DNA of 64,000 nucleotides from an uncultured Maribacter sp. Lineage in GTDB: Bacteria > Bacteroidota > Bacteroidia > Flavobacteriales > Flavobacteriaceae. Positions within the stretch are counted from its first letter, which is position 1. Every line of letters begins with the position of its first letter. The position numbers and the translations under genes are program-made. The stretch covers positions 124,001-188,000 of the forward strand of contig CANNFY010000002.1 in NCBI GenBank assembly GCA_947504045.1, written 5' to 3'. Positions 49,865 to 59,903 of the stretch are shown in pieces. The notes under the pieces were generated by a model. The model had not been told where the DNA came from, searched no databases, and worked only from the letters and a program-made list of their open reading frames with translations.

Positions 49865-50509
49865 ATGTATTTTAAGAGAATCTTATTAAATTTATTAGCC
49901 TTTTTTTCTTTTAGTTGTCAAACAAAAGAGCTAGAAGATACTACGGTAGATTATTATTTAAATCAATTAGAAGAAATAAAGTTAAAAGAATTTATAACTC
50001 AAAATTTATATGTTGATAAGAAAACTATAGCTCCAGAATATAAAGATGTTTCCACAAATACATTTAATAAAGAAGGTCTAAAAAAGTCTAAGGAAATCGA
50101 AAATAAGTTATTTAAAAAATATTTTTATAATTATTATTTTCTACAGAAAACAAGATTTAATGAAACTATTTATTCTTTATATTTTACAATGAATGATAAG
50201 GATAATATAAATTGGTTTCTTTCTAAAACTAACAAAGAAAATTGGTATAACATAAGAGAAATAAATAGAGAAGAAGTTTTAAAAAGTTCTAGATTAAATA
50301 AAATACTTTGGAGTTATAATTCACAAGAAAAAAATAAAGAACACCCTAGTATATTTATTAATAATAAGTATTTGATAGTACAACAAGGAAACTTAAATAC
50401 GATACTTTTTGATTTGATAACAGAAAAAGCTGTAATCTCAGAAGAAATTAATAAAGATATATCCAAAGAAAACGTACATATTAAGATACAGGAATACTTA
50501 AAAAAATAA
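49865..50509 (+). CDS. hypothetical lipoprotein
   Basis: Lipobox-like FFSFSCQTKE at the N-terminus; no family recognised. Confidence 0.7.
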   Translation: MYFKRILLNLLAFFSFSCQTKELEDTTVDYYLNQLEEIKLKEFITQNLYVDKKTIAPEYKDVSTNTFNKEGLKKSKEIENKLFKKYFYNYYFLQKTRFNETIYSLYFTMNDKDNINWFLSKTNKENWYNIREINREEVLKSSRLNKILWSYNSQEKNKEHPSIFINNKYLIVQQGNLNTILFDLITEKAVISEEINKDISKENVHIKIQEYLKK

Positions 50510-50522
50510 TACTATTGTTTTA

Positions 50523-51209
50523 ATGACAAATTTAGAAGAACAATTAAAAAACCCTGTATGGTATTCTTTAGAAGAGACACATAAAAAATTTGCTATAGAA
50601 TATAATGGCGTAAAATTTTATGAACCAGAAGTGTGTACATTTGGTTCTTTTTTTGAGGAAGCTAAAACTAAAAAAGCATCAAACGAATATATAGATAAGA
50701 CAAATAAATTTTTCTTTGTTTCTGAAAATAAAGTCCCAATAATTGATGATGACAAAGTTGTTTTAGAAAAAAAAATTGAAGGTTGTCAAATGGTTCTTAA
50801 TCAACTAATAGATGTTGATATTACAGAAGACATTGTACCGTTAGATAATAGTTATTTAGATGAAATTTATAATTTAATTTGGTTAGTAATGCCAGGTTAT
50901 TACCAAAAAAGAAGCTTTGAAATGGGCGAATATTTTGGTATTTTTAAAGATAATAAATTAGTGTCTATAACAGGTCAACGTTTGCAAACTAATCTTTTTA
51001 TAGAAGTTAGCGGTGTTGTTACACACCCAGATTATACAAAAAGAGGCCTAGCAAGACAATTAATTGTACATACCACTAAAGAAATTTTAAAGACTAATAA
51101 AAAACCTATACTACATACCACTAAAAAAAATTTAGCTATTCCACTATATAAAAAATTAGGGTTTGAATTAACTAGAGATATGAATTGGTGGTTATTTTCT
51201 AAAAAATAG
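50523..51209 (+). CDS. GNAT family N-acetyltransferase
   Basis: VSGVVTHPDYTKRGLARQLIVHTTKEILKTNKKPILHTT. Confidence 0.9.
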   Translation: MTNLEEQLKNPVWYSLEETHKKFAIEYNGVKFYEPEVCTFGSFFEEAKTKKASNEYIDKTNKFFFVSENKVPIIDDDKVVLEKKIEGCQMVLNQLIDVDITEDIVPLDNSYLDEIYNLIWLVMPGYYQKRSFEMGEYFGIFKDNKLVSITGQRLQTNLFIEVSGVVTHPDYTKRGLARQLIVHTTKEILKTNKKPILHTTKKNLAIPLYKKLGFELTRDMNWWLFSKK

Positions 51210-51228
51210 CATGTTTTAAATTAATCGT

Positions 51229-51681
51229 ATGAAAAATATTTTTGATAAAACAGTTTCAGAAGAAGTTATAGAAAGAATAAATAAGTTAACCCCAAGTACT
51301 GCACCAAATTGGGGTAAAATGTCTGTAGATCAAATGTTAGCACATTGTAATGTTACTTATGAACTTGTTTATGATAATATTCATCCAAAACCAAAAGGTT
51401 TTACAAAATGGATGCTAAAAACATTTGTAAAAAATACGGTGGTAAATGAAAAACCTTATAAAAAAAATAGTAGAACAGCAGCTGTGTTTCTAATACAAGA
51501 TAAAAAGGATTTTGCTACAGAAAAAAAACGCTTAGAAGATTATATAGTAAAAACTCAAGAATTAGGTGCTACTCATTTTGATAATAAAGAAAGCCATTCT
51601 TTTGGAAACTTAACTAAAACCGAATGGAATAATATGTTTTACAAACATTTAGATCATCATTTAACTCAATTTGGAGTCTAA
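51229..51681 (+). CDS. DUF1569 domain protein
   Basis: TPSTAPNWGKMSVDQMLAHCNVTYELV; KHLDHHLTQFGV. Confidence 0.8.
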   Translation: MKNIFDKTVSEEVIERINKLTPSTAPNWGKMSVDQMLAHCNVTYELVYDNIHPKPKGFTKWMLKTFVKNTVVNEKPYKKNSRTAAVFLIQDKKDFATEKKRLEDYIVKTQELGATHFDNKESHSFGNLTKTEWNNMFYKHLDHHLTQFGV

Positions 51682-51689
51682 TTTTAAGA

Positions 51690-52355
51690 TTATAATTTTT
51701 TCTTATAGCGGTTTCTGCCCATATTAAACACACCTACTTTTATTCCTATACCAGCAGAAAAACCGTTTATACGTTTTAAATTGGTAGGTTGAAGATCTAA
51801 ATCACTAGAAAACCTATATTTTACACCAGCTTCAAATTGTAAAAATCTAGATACATTAAAAAGAAGGTTAATACCAGGTTCTATTATAGCAAATGCATCT
51901 GCCTCATCAAAATCATTTTCATCAAATTCTTCATTTTCATGGTCAAAATTAGAATCTATTACTGCAAGACCACCACCACCAATTAAAACCGGAAAAGAAA
52001 TATTAACAATAGATTTGCTAAAGAGAATAGGTTCTATATGTAACCCTCCATAACCACCAACAATATCTTCATTTATTTGGTTAGTTGTATTGTAATAGTT
52101 TTGTTGGGAATAAAAAAAGGTGCCAACAAAGCCAACTTCCACTTTTCTATTTGCTACATAGGCAACTTTAAAACTGGGAAAATAAGTATCTTTATTATTC
52201 ATTTTCCCATAATGCATAGTTAGTCCTAAATACACCCCGTGCACTACATTTTTGCGATCATTAAATTCTATATATTCCTCTGAATCTTGGGCATTACCAA
52301 TAAAGCCAAAAGCTACTATTAGTGCAAGTATTAATCTATTTTGATTGTTTTTCAT
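51690..52355 (-). CDS. outer-membrane beta-barrel-like protein
   Basis: Signal peptide and amphipathic beta strands with GAGI/FRSS-type barrel ends. Confidence 0.7.
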   Translation of the reverse strand: MKNNQNRLILALIVAFGFIGNAQDSEEYIEFNDRKNVVHGVYLGLTMHYGKMNNKDTYFPSFKVAYVANRKVEVGFVGTFFYSQQNYYNTTNQINEDIVGGYGGLHIEPILFSKSIVNISFPVLIGGGGLAVIDSNFDHENEEFDENDFDEADAFAIIEPGINLLFNVSRFLQFEAGVKYRFSSDLDLQPTNLKRINGFSAGIGIKVGVFNMGRNRYKKKL

Positions 52356-52377
52356 AATTGTTGTTTTTGATTGTTTT

Positions 52378-53475
52378 TTAGTTATCCTTTATAAGAATAA
52401 GTCCCTTTTTACCATGAATAGTAATGCTTCCGGATTGTTCTTTACCGTAACTAGCTTTAATTTTCCGAATTCTATCTCCTTTATTTATAACATCTGAAGT
52501 AACGTTATTAAAAGTTTTAGGTAATCTTAATAAACCTTCTTGTAGGGTGGCATTAAACTTTATAGAAGTGTCTTCAACATTTATATTTATCTCCGAGGAT
52601 TCTTGATTTAATTTTATAAAAGGAGCTTCTGTTGTTATTTCTTTAATTGCTAAATCGGATATTTTAAGGTCTAAAATGGTTTCCTTTTTTAAAGTATTAA
52701 TATCTAGAGTTGTAAATTTTAACGAGCCTTTTATTTTATTTATTTGATCAATTATAATTTCATCTTTATTAGAATAAAGTTCTAAAGCAGAAATAGTTTC
52801 TATTGTTAAGGTTGATCCAGAACTATTTATTCTTAAATCTTCTGAGTTTTCTACAATAAATTTTCCGTTTTTAACACGAATGTTTCCATAGTTTATGGTT
52901 TCTGCCTTAATTTTTCCGTACTTCATATGTATATCTACAAAGTTTAATCTGCCATTTAACCATAAATCGCCATGTTGTATATCGGTTTTAAACTTACCTG
53001 TCCAATCTTCAATAATTATATCGCCAAACTTATTTGTAATATCTAACTCTGCATTTTTTGGCAAAAACACTTTATAATTAATTTTTAAATTGCTTTTGTC
53101 ATAATCAAAAGGAGTTGCCTTATTCCAGTATTTAGCAAAGAAACCAGTACTTTTTTCGGCTATTGCAGTTTTAAAAATGATATAATCTTTGTTTTCATCT
53201 ATAGATGTTCCTATTCTTTCTAAAAGACTTTGTGCATTTTCTTTTTTTCTATGAATAACCTCTATTTCCATTTTTATAACCAAACGGTCTTTATTCCACC
53301 CTTGTACTGTAATATCGCCATAGGTGTTTTCTAGATATAATTTTCCAGAATTACTCATATGAAAAGCCTTCTCTATTGTTTTAGAAACTTTTGATTGTGC
53401 ATGTAGGCTAAAGTTTAAAACAATAGCCATTATAAACAGCAGTAGTTTTTTATAGTGTATAACCATAATCATCAT
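52378..53475 (-). CDS. secreted DUF4097/adhesin-like beta-helical protein
   Basis: Signal peptide; SKTIEKAFHMSNSGKLYLENTYGDITVQGWNKDRLVIKMEIEV followed by repetitive beta segments. Confidence 0.75.
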   Translation of the reverse strand: MMIMVIHYKKLLLFIMAIVLNFSLHAQSKVSKTIEKAFHMSNSGKLYLENTYGDITVQGWNKDRLVIKMEIEVIHRKKENAQSLLERIGTSIDENKDYIIFKTAIAEKSTGFFAKYWNKATPFDYDKSNLKINYKVFLPKNAELDITNKFGDIIIEDWTGKFKTDIQHGDLWLNGRLNFVDIHMKYGKIKAETINYGNIRVKNGKFIVENSEDLRINSSGSTLTIETISALELYSNKDEIIIDQINKIKGSLKFTTLDINTLKKETILDLKISDLAIKEITTEAPFIKLNQESSEININVEDTSIKFNATLQEGLLRLPKTFNNVTSDVINKGDRIRKIKASYGKEQSGSITIHGKKGLILIKDN

Positions 53476-54001
53476 TTATTTTTTTAGAAGAATTTATCTG
53501 TTTTAGTAAATTCTCTATTAATTCAATTCTTTTCTTATAATTGCCAATTAGCGCTTCTAGTACTCTTTCGTTGTCTAGATTTTTCTTCATTTCTATCTTT
53601 AACCCATCATATTCATGGTCTAAATCATCCATAAAGGATAAAAACTCTTTTTTGTCTTCTGTAGATAAAGCAGGATGGTCTTGTACTAATTTTACTTGAT
53701 GTTCTACAATACTTTTATAGTGCATTTCTATATCTAACACTTCTTTGGTTACATAACTGGTTTCTAAAGTGTCTGTATTTGATTTTAATAAAACTGGTCC
53801 TGCAATTGTTAATAGTCCAAGAATTATGATAATGCTAGCAGCTATTTTAAATCCTGTAGATTTCCATAACGGAATTACTTTTGTTGGTTCAGCAGCATCT
53901 AACTCTTTAGAAATGGCATCCCACATTTTATTTTTATCGGCTTTTTTAGTATTAAAAAAGTCTTGGTTATCATGTATGTATTTTTCAAAATTATCCATCA
54001 T
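53450..54001 (-). CDS. putative anti-sigma factor, single TM
   Basis: 183 aa, TM IAASIIIILGLLTIAGPVLL; overlaps the sigma gene upstream. Confidence 0.7.
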   Translation of the reverse strand: MMDNFEKYIHDNQDFFNTKKADKNKMWDAISKELDAAEPTKVIPLWKSTGFKIAASIIIILGLLTIAGPVLLKSNTDTLETSYVTKEVLDIEMHYKSIVEHQVKLVQDHPALSTEDKKEFLSFMDDLDHEYDGLKIEMKKNLDNERVLEALIGNYKKRIELIENLLKQINSSKKINDDYGYTL

Positions 54002-54537
54002 TATTCTTTAATAATTTCAATTAATTTCTTTTTTGCTCTATGGTATTGCGATTTAGAAGTAGAAACACTTATGTTTAAAATTTCTCCAATTTCATTGTGA
54101 TCATAACCTTCTAATAAATACAAACAAATAATTTGCTTATACCCATTTGGTAGTTGATCAATTCCTAATTTCACTTTATCTAAATCAATTTTTTCTTTAA
54201 ACTCAGTAGCTTCTTCTTTTAAATTATATTCATGGTTTTCTAAAGGAGAAAATGTAATACGTTTTAACTTTAAATGGTTAATACTTTTATTAATTACTAT
54301 TCTTTTTAGCCATGCACCAAATGTACTTTCGTATTTAAAAAAGTGTAGCTTTTTAAAAGCATCTACAAAACTGTCTTGTACAACATCTTCTGCATCTTCT
54401 TTAACACCAACCATTCGCATACTTATATTATACATAGCATCTACATATAACTCATACAATTTATATTGTGAGTTTCTATCGCCAAGCTTACTTTTTTCAA
54501 TAAACTCTTTATGTATATTTTGGATTTTAGTTTCCAA
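54001..54537 (-). CDS. RNA polymerase sigma-70 factor, ECF subfamily
   Basis: AEDVVQDSFVDAFKKLHFFKYESTFGAWLKRIVINKSINHL; DHNEIGEILNISVSTSKSQYHRAKKKL. Confidence 0.94.
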   Translation of the reverse strand: METKIQNIHKEFIEKSKLGDRNSQYKLYELYVDAMYNISMRMVGVKEDAEDVVQDSFVDAFKKLHFFKYESTFGAWLKRIVINKSINHLKLKRITFSPLENHEYNLKEEATEFKEKIDLDKVKLGIDQLPNGYKQIICLYLLEGYDHNEIGEILNISVSTSKSQYHRAKKKLIEIIKE

Positions 54538-54717
54538 TTAAATAGTAGCGCTTCTTTGGTTATTTTCTAAATTCTTAGTTACGTTCTTTTATCAAAGACA
54601 AGGATAAAAGTAAAAGGTTGCATCAATTAGTAATTAATTTAGAAATTAGTTACAAAACAAATAGTTAAGTTTTCTTAAAAACTGCATTTTAATTTGTTTA
54701 TGTGTTATTTTTATAGA

Positions 54718-55875
54718 ATGGCATTACAAACAAGAAAAGGCTTTCGTTTTTCCAATTATGAGGCTCCAGAGCAGAGCCCTTTTGATAAGTTATTTGAAAT
54801 ATTTCAAGAACTTATAACACATACTTCTGGCGATTTTGATGAGGCAATAGATTGGTTACGAGAACTAGATAAAGAATACCAACTTACAGACGAAGCATAT
54901 ACTATTGATGATTTTATAGAAGAACTAAAACAAAAAGGGTATATACGCGAGGAATTTGAAGATGGAGGAGGAGACCCAAATAATAATGGTGAAGGTACTG
55001 AAGACCCTAAAGGAACTGTTTCTATTACCGCTAAAATGGAGCGTATTATTAGAAAACGTGCGTTAGACCAAATTTTTGGTAAACTTAAGCGTAGCGGTTC
55101 TGGAAATCATAAAACAGGAAAGTCGGGTAGTGGAGACGAGCATACCGGAAATTTAAGAGCCTATAAATATGGTGATGGTCTAGATAATATATCTATGACA
55201 GAGAGTATTAAAAATGCGCAAGTAAATAATGGCATTGGAAACTTTACATTAAATGAAGAAGATTTAGTTGTAGAAGATACCGAACATAAATCGCAAATGA
55301 GTACCGTGCTTATGATTGATATTAGCCATAGTATGATTTTGTATGGAGAAGATAGAATAACACCTGCAAAAAAAGTGGCCATGGCACTGGCAGAGCTTAT
55401 TACTACCAGATACCCAAAAGATACGTTAGATATTCTAGTTTTTGGTAATGATGCTTGGCCTATACCAATTAAAGACTTACCATACTTAAAAGTGGGGCCA
55501 TACCATACCAATACAGTTGCAGGTTTACAATTAGCTATGGATATGCTAAGAAGAAAAAGAAATACGAATAAACAAATATTTATGATTACAGATGGTAAAC
55601 CAAGTTGTTTGCGTTTACCCGATGGTACCTATTATAAAAATAGTGTTGGTTTAGATGAATATATTGTAGAAAAATGCTACAATATGGCTAGCCAAGCCAG
55701 AAAATTACATATTCCTATTACCACTTTTATGATAGCCCAAGACCCTTATTTAATGAAATTTATTAGACAATTTACAGAGGCTAATAAAGGAAAAGCATTT
55801 TTTACAGGCTTAAAAGGTTTAGGAGAAATGATTTTTGAAGATTATGAAACAAACAGAAGAAAAAGATTAAAATAA
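54718..55875 (+). CDS. VWA domain protein (chelatase-type, ChlD-like)
   Basis: STVLMIDISHSMILYGEDRITPAKKVAMALAELI MIDAS motif; start ATG 54718 preferred. Confidence 0.9.
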   Translation: MALQTRKGFRFSNYEAPEQSPFDKLFEIFQELITHTSGDFDEAIDWLRELDKEYQLTDEAYTIDDFIEELKQKGYIREEFEDGGGDPNNNGEGTEDPKGTVSITAKMERIIRKRALDQIFGKLKRSGSGNHKTGKSGSGDEHTGNLRAYKYGDGLDNISMTESIKNAQVNNGIGNFTLNEEDLVVEDTEHKSQMSTVLMIDISHSMILYGEDRITPAKKVAMALAELITTRYPKDTLDILVFGNDAWPIPIKDLPYLKVGPYHTNTVAGLQLAMDMLRRKRNTNKQIFMITDGKPSCLRLPDGTYYKNSVGLDEYIVEKCYNMASQARKLHIPITTFMIAQDPYLMKFIRQFTEANKGKAFFTGLKGLGEMIFEDYETNRRKRLK

Positions 55876-55955
55876 AAGATTTTGGCTATACCTAATTAAC
55901 GTATACATATGTTAAACAGTATGCTGTAGAAGTAGGCTTAAAAACGGAGAATTAT

Positions 55956-57425
55956 ATGAAATTAAATTATAAAGAAATATCCACTTTAGGAGAATTAAAA
56001 AAAGCAGGATATATACGTAAAAGTGTAAAAGATGAACTTAGAGATAACCTAAGAGAAAAAATAAAAAATGGAGAGACCACTTTTGAAGGGGTTTGGGGAT
56101 ATGAAAATACGGTTGTTCCAGAACTAGAAAGAGCAATACTTTCTAGACATAATATTAATTTGTTAGGCCTACGTGGACAAGCTAAAACACGTTTAGCAAG
56201 ACTAATGGTAAATTTACTTGACGAATGGATTCCTGTTGTAGAAGGTTCCGAAATTAATGATGACCCCCTTAAACCTATGTCTCGTTATGCTATAGAATTA
56301 ATTAAAGAAAAAGGCGAAAAAACCCCTATTTCTTGGATGCATAAAGACGACCGTTTTTATGAAAAATTAGCAACGCCAGATGTTACTGTAGCTGATCTAA
56401 TTGGAGATGTGGATCCAATTAAAGCTGCAAATCTAAAATTATCTTATGCAGATGAAAGAGTATTGCATTTTGGTATGATCCCAAGAGCAAATCGATGCAT
56501 ATTTGTTATTAATGAATTGCCAGATTTACAAGCAAGAATACAAGTATCTTTATTTAATATTCTACAAGAAGGCGATATACAAATTAGAGGGTTTAAACTA
56601 CGATTACCTTTAGATTTACAATTTGTTTTTACAGCAAACCCTGAAGATTATACTAATAGAGGAAGTATAGTTACTCCTTTAAAAGATAGAATTGGTTCTC
56701 AAATTTTAACACATTATCCAGAGACTATAGAAATTGCTCGTAAAATTACAGAACAAGAATCTAAATTAGATTCTAGACAACAAGTTGGTATTTATGTGCC
56801 AAGTATAGCTAAAGATATTTTAGAGCAAATAAGTTTTGAAGCCCGTAAGAGTGAGTATGTAGATGTTAAGAGTGGAGTTAGTGCACGTACCAGTATAACA
56901 GCTTTTGAAAATTTATTGAGTACAGCAGAAAGAAGGTTACTAGTAAGTGGCGCAGAAAAAACAACGGTTAGATTAAGTGATTTTGTTGGGGTTATACCGG
57001 CTATAACAGGTAAAATAGAATTAGTGTATGAAGGTGAGCAAGAAGGTGCAGGTGGTGTTGCATCTTTATTAATTGATGAGGCTGTAAAGTCAACTTTTTC
57101 AAAGTATTTTCCTGAAATTAAGAAGTTACAACGTAAAGACGAAGAAACACCATATGATGAAATAATACATTGGTTTTATGAAGGAGAAGGTTTTGAATTA
57201 GAAGATGAATACACAGATCAAGAATATAGTAGAGCATTAAATGATATAACACCATTAACGCAATTAATTAAAGAATATCAACCAGATTTTGAAGAGAAAG
57301 ACATAAACTTTTTAAAAGAAGTGCTGCTTTGGGGCTTAGTTGCATATAAAAAATTAAGTAAACAAAGATTTTCTGAAGGATACCAATTTAAAGATCTTTA
57401 CGGAAGTTATATAAGTGGGTTATAA
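55956..57425 (+). CDS. AAA+ ATPase, magnesium chelatase/MoxR-like
   Basis: INLLGLRGQAKTRLARLM; FVINELPDLQARIQVSLFNILQEGDIQIRG; FTANPEDYTNRGSIVTPLKDR. Confidence 0.92.
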   Translation: MKLNYKEISTLGELKKAGYIRKSVKDELRDNLREKIKNGETTFEGVWGYENTVVPELERAILSRHNINLLGLRGQAKTRLARLMVNLLDEWIPVVEGSEINDDPLKPMSRYAIELIKEKGEKTPISWMHKDDRFYEKLATPDVTVADLIGDVDPIKAANLKLSYADERVLHFGMIPRANRCIFVINELPDLQARIQVSLFNILQEGDIQIRGFKLRLPLDLQFVFTANPEDYTNRGSIVTPLKDRIGSQILTHYPETIEIARKITEQESKLDSRQQVGIYVPSIAKDILEQISFEARKSEYVDVKSGVSARTSITAFENLLSTAERRLLVSGAEKTTVRLSDFVGVIPAITGKIELVYEGEQEGAGGVASLLIDEAVKSTFSKYFPEIKKLQRKDEETPYDEIIHWFYEGEGFELEDEYTDQEYSRALNDITPLTQLIKEYQPDFEEKDINFLKEVLLWGLVAYKKLSKQRFSEGYQFKDLYGSYISGL

Positions 57426-57430
57426 AAATT

Positions 57431-57471
57431 AAAAAAGCGCCTTAATGTAATTATTAAGGCGCTTTTTTTAC
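57431..57471. terminator. bidirectional rho-independent terminator
   Basis: aaaaaagcgccttaat-gtaatt-attaaggcgcttttttta between convergent genes. Confidence 0.9.
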
Positions 57472-57481
57472 ATAGCAATTT

Positions 57482-58978
57482 TTACTGTATTTGGTACTCT
57501 GGAAGGTTAAAAACAAAAGAACTTCCTTCTTTTGGTTTACTTAAAACTGTAATAGTAGTATCATGTAAATCCATAATCTTTTTTACAATTGCTAAACCTA
57601 AACCATACCCTTGTTTTTTTGCACTTTTATTTACTTGTTTGTATCTATCAAAAATAAAAGGCTGTTCATTTAATGGAATACCTGCACCATTGTCTGTAAG
57701 GTTAATTTCTATATTACTTCCAATTTTATTTAAGGTTAAAGTTATTAACCCATGCGGATTTGTGTATTTTATTGCATTTTCTATTAGATTTTGAAGAGCT
57801 CTTTCTACAAGGCTAACATCCGCAAAAACCATACAGTTTTCTTTAGGATTTTCTAATTGTAATTTTATCTCTTTTTGCTGTGCAATAACATTAAACTTTG
57901 CAATTAAATCATGAGATAATTCTGTAATAGAAAAAGGTTCTTTAACAGGCACAACTTGTTCTGCTTCTAGTTTAGAATATTCAAAAAGTTGATTAATTAA
58001 TTTAGACAGTTTGTCTACATTATCGTGTGTAATTTGTAAATACTCTTCTTTTTGCTCTTCAGATAAAGAATCTTTTTTTATTTGCATTGTTTCAATATAC
58101 CCTTTTAAAATGGCTAAAGGTGTTCGTAAATCATGCGAAACATTTGCTATAAGTTCTCTACGCAATAAATCTACAGATTTCATTTTTTCCATATTGTCTA
58201 CAATAGTATCTGCCATTGCGTTAAAAGAATGTGCAAAAACTTCAATATCAGAATTTTCTGGATTTTCTATTCTTGCCTCTAGATCCCCTTCCTGAAAACG
58301 TCTTACTGTTTTAGTAATTAGTCTTAGGTTTTTTGTTAAAAACCAGATACTTAAAAGGCCTATAATTAAAGTAAAAATCATGGTTAATAAAGTAGCTCCA
58401 AATCCTAATTTTTTAAAATAGGAACCCAATAAGCTATTACTTATGTTCTGAAATTCAGCACCAGCCAATATTACATATACGTATCCTTTTCTAGAACCAA
58501 CTTCGTAAGGGGCTGCAGAAAATATTTTTTGTTGTCCTGGGTTTCTGGGGTCATCACCCTTTATATAAGTGTTTCCTTTGGTTACTATAAACTCTTTTAT
58601 AGGTGCTAAAGTAACAGATTTTGAAGGAGCATTATCACTATGGTCTAGTACTACAGAATATAAGATTTCTCCAGCATCGTCTAACAAATAAACCTCTATA
58701 CTACGGTTTACCGCCATCATATCATGCATTAAATCTCCAAATAAAGGCTTGTTTACGGTGCCATCATCTAAAAAAGGAGATGCATTAGTAAATTTTTCTT
58801 GTATAACATGGTTAGCTACATTAGCATTTACTTGTTGTATGGTTGCTTGGTTATATTTATTAGCATAGTAACCTGTTATTAAAATATAAGAAGTTCCCAT
58901 TAATAAAATTAGTAATATAAAAGCTATCCAAAGTTTTTTTACCAGCTTAGGAGTAAGTGTTTTGTCTTTATTTTTCAT
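57482..58978 (-). CDS. sensor histidine kinase (HAMP, HisKA, HATPase)
   Basis: LIANVSHDLRTPLAILKGYIETM; NLIENAIKYTNPHG; GYGLGLAIVKKIMDLH. Confidence 0.95.
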   Translation of the reverse strand: MKNKDKTLTPKLVKKLWIAFILLILLMGTSYILITGYYANKYNQATIQQVNANVANHVIQEKFTNASPFLDDGTVNKPLFGDLMHDMMAVNRSIEVYLLDDAGEILYSVVLDHSDNAPSKSVTLAPIKEFIVTKGNTYIKGDDPRNPGQQKIFSAAPYEVGSRKGYVYVILAGAEFQNISNSLLGSYFKKLGFGATLLTMIFTLIIGLLSIWFLTKNLRLITKTVRRFQEGDLEARIENPENSDIEVFAHSFNAMADTIVDNMEKMKSVDLLRRELIANVSHDLRTPLAILKGYIETMQIKKDSLSEEQKEEYLQITHDNVDKLSKLINQLFEYSKLEAEQVVPVKEPFSITELSHDLIAKFNVIAQQKEIKLQLENPKENCMVFADVSLVERALQNLIENAIKYTNPHGLITLTLNKIGSNIEINLTDNGAGIPLNEQPFIFDRYKQVNKSAKKQGYGLGLAIVKKIMDLHDTTITVLSKPKEGSSFVFNLPEYQIQ

Positions 58979-59679
58979 TAGTCTATTTCTTCATTAAATT
59001 TATAACCAACTCCCCATGTGGTTAATATATACAAGGGTTTTGTCATATCCGATTCAATTTTAGCTCGTAATCTATTAATATGAGAATTTACGGTATGTTC
59101 ATACCCTTCAAAATTATAGCCCCAAATTATATTCAATAATTCGGTTCTAGAATAATTTCTACCTGGGTTAGAGGCCATTAAAACTAATAGTTCAAATTCT
59201 TTTGGGGATAAGTCTATTTTTTTATTGTCAATTAATACTTTTCTTTTATCAATATCTATTTGCATAGCATTTACAACAATAATAGAAGTATCTTCCTTTT
59301 CCTTTTCGGTAGTAGAAATTACTGTTCTTCGCATTACAGCCTTTACTCTTGCAAGAAGTTCTCTTATACTAAATGGTTTTGTTATATAATCATCTGCACC
59401 AATTTCTAAACCTAATACTCTATCTATTTCTTCAGATTTTGCTGTTAACATAATAACAGGGGTATCTTTTACGGCTCTAAGTTTTTTACAAACTTCTACA
59501 CCATCCATGCTAGGTAAAGTAAGGTCTAAGAGAATTAGGTCATAATTATTCTCTAATGCCATTTGTAAACCTAAAGCACCATCTGTAGCTTTAGATGTTT
59601 CATAAATTAAGTCTGTAAGATGAATTTCTAGTAATTTAATAATTTCTAAATCATCTTCTATTATTAATATTTTCTTCAT
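58978..59679 (-). CDS. OmpR/PhoB-type response regulator
   Basis: MKKILIIEDDLEIIKLLE...LLDLTLPSMDGVEVCKKL; C-terminal winged helix; start ATG at 59679 preferred over 59715. Confidence 0.95.
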   Translation of the reverse strand: MKKILIIEDDLEIIKLLEIHLTDLIYETSKATDGALGLQMALENNYDLILLDLTLPSMDGVEVCKKLRAVKDTPVIMLTAKSEEIDRVLGLEIGADDYITKPFSIRELLARVKAVMRRTVISTTEKEKEDTSIIVVNAMQIDIDKRKVLIDNKKIDLSPKEFELLVLMASNPGRNYSRTELLNIIWGYNFEGYEHTVNSHINRLRAKIESDMTKPLYILTTWGVGYKFNEEID

Positions 59680-59903
59680 AATTAGATAGTTACGAAATAA
59701 CTTAAAAAGTATCACACAAGTATCACAAACTTTAAAAAATGGTGTAATACCCTGTTTAGTTTAGCTTATTTTTTAATTAACACTGCTTTTAAGCCGAAAT
59801 ATATTCTTAAAGCTTACATATTATCACTAAAAGTTTATACTTCTGTGATATCTCTGTTATGTTATGGTAGTTAATTTGCATTGTAATCATAAAACAATTA
59901 AAC

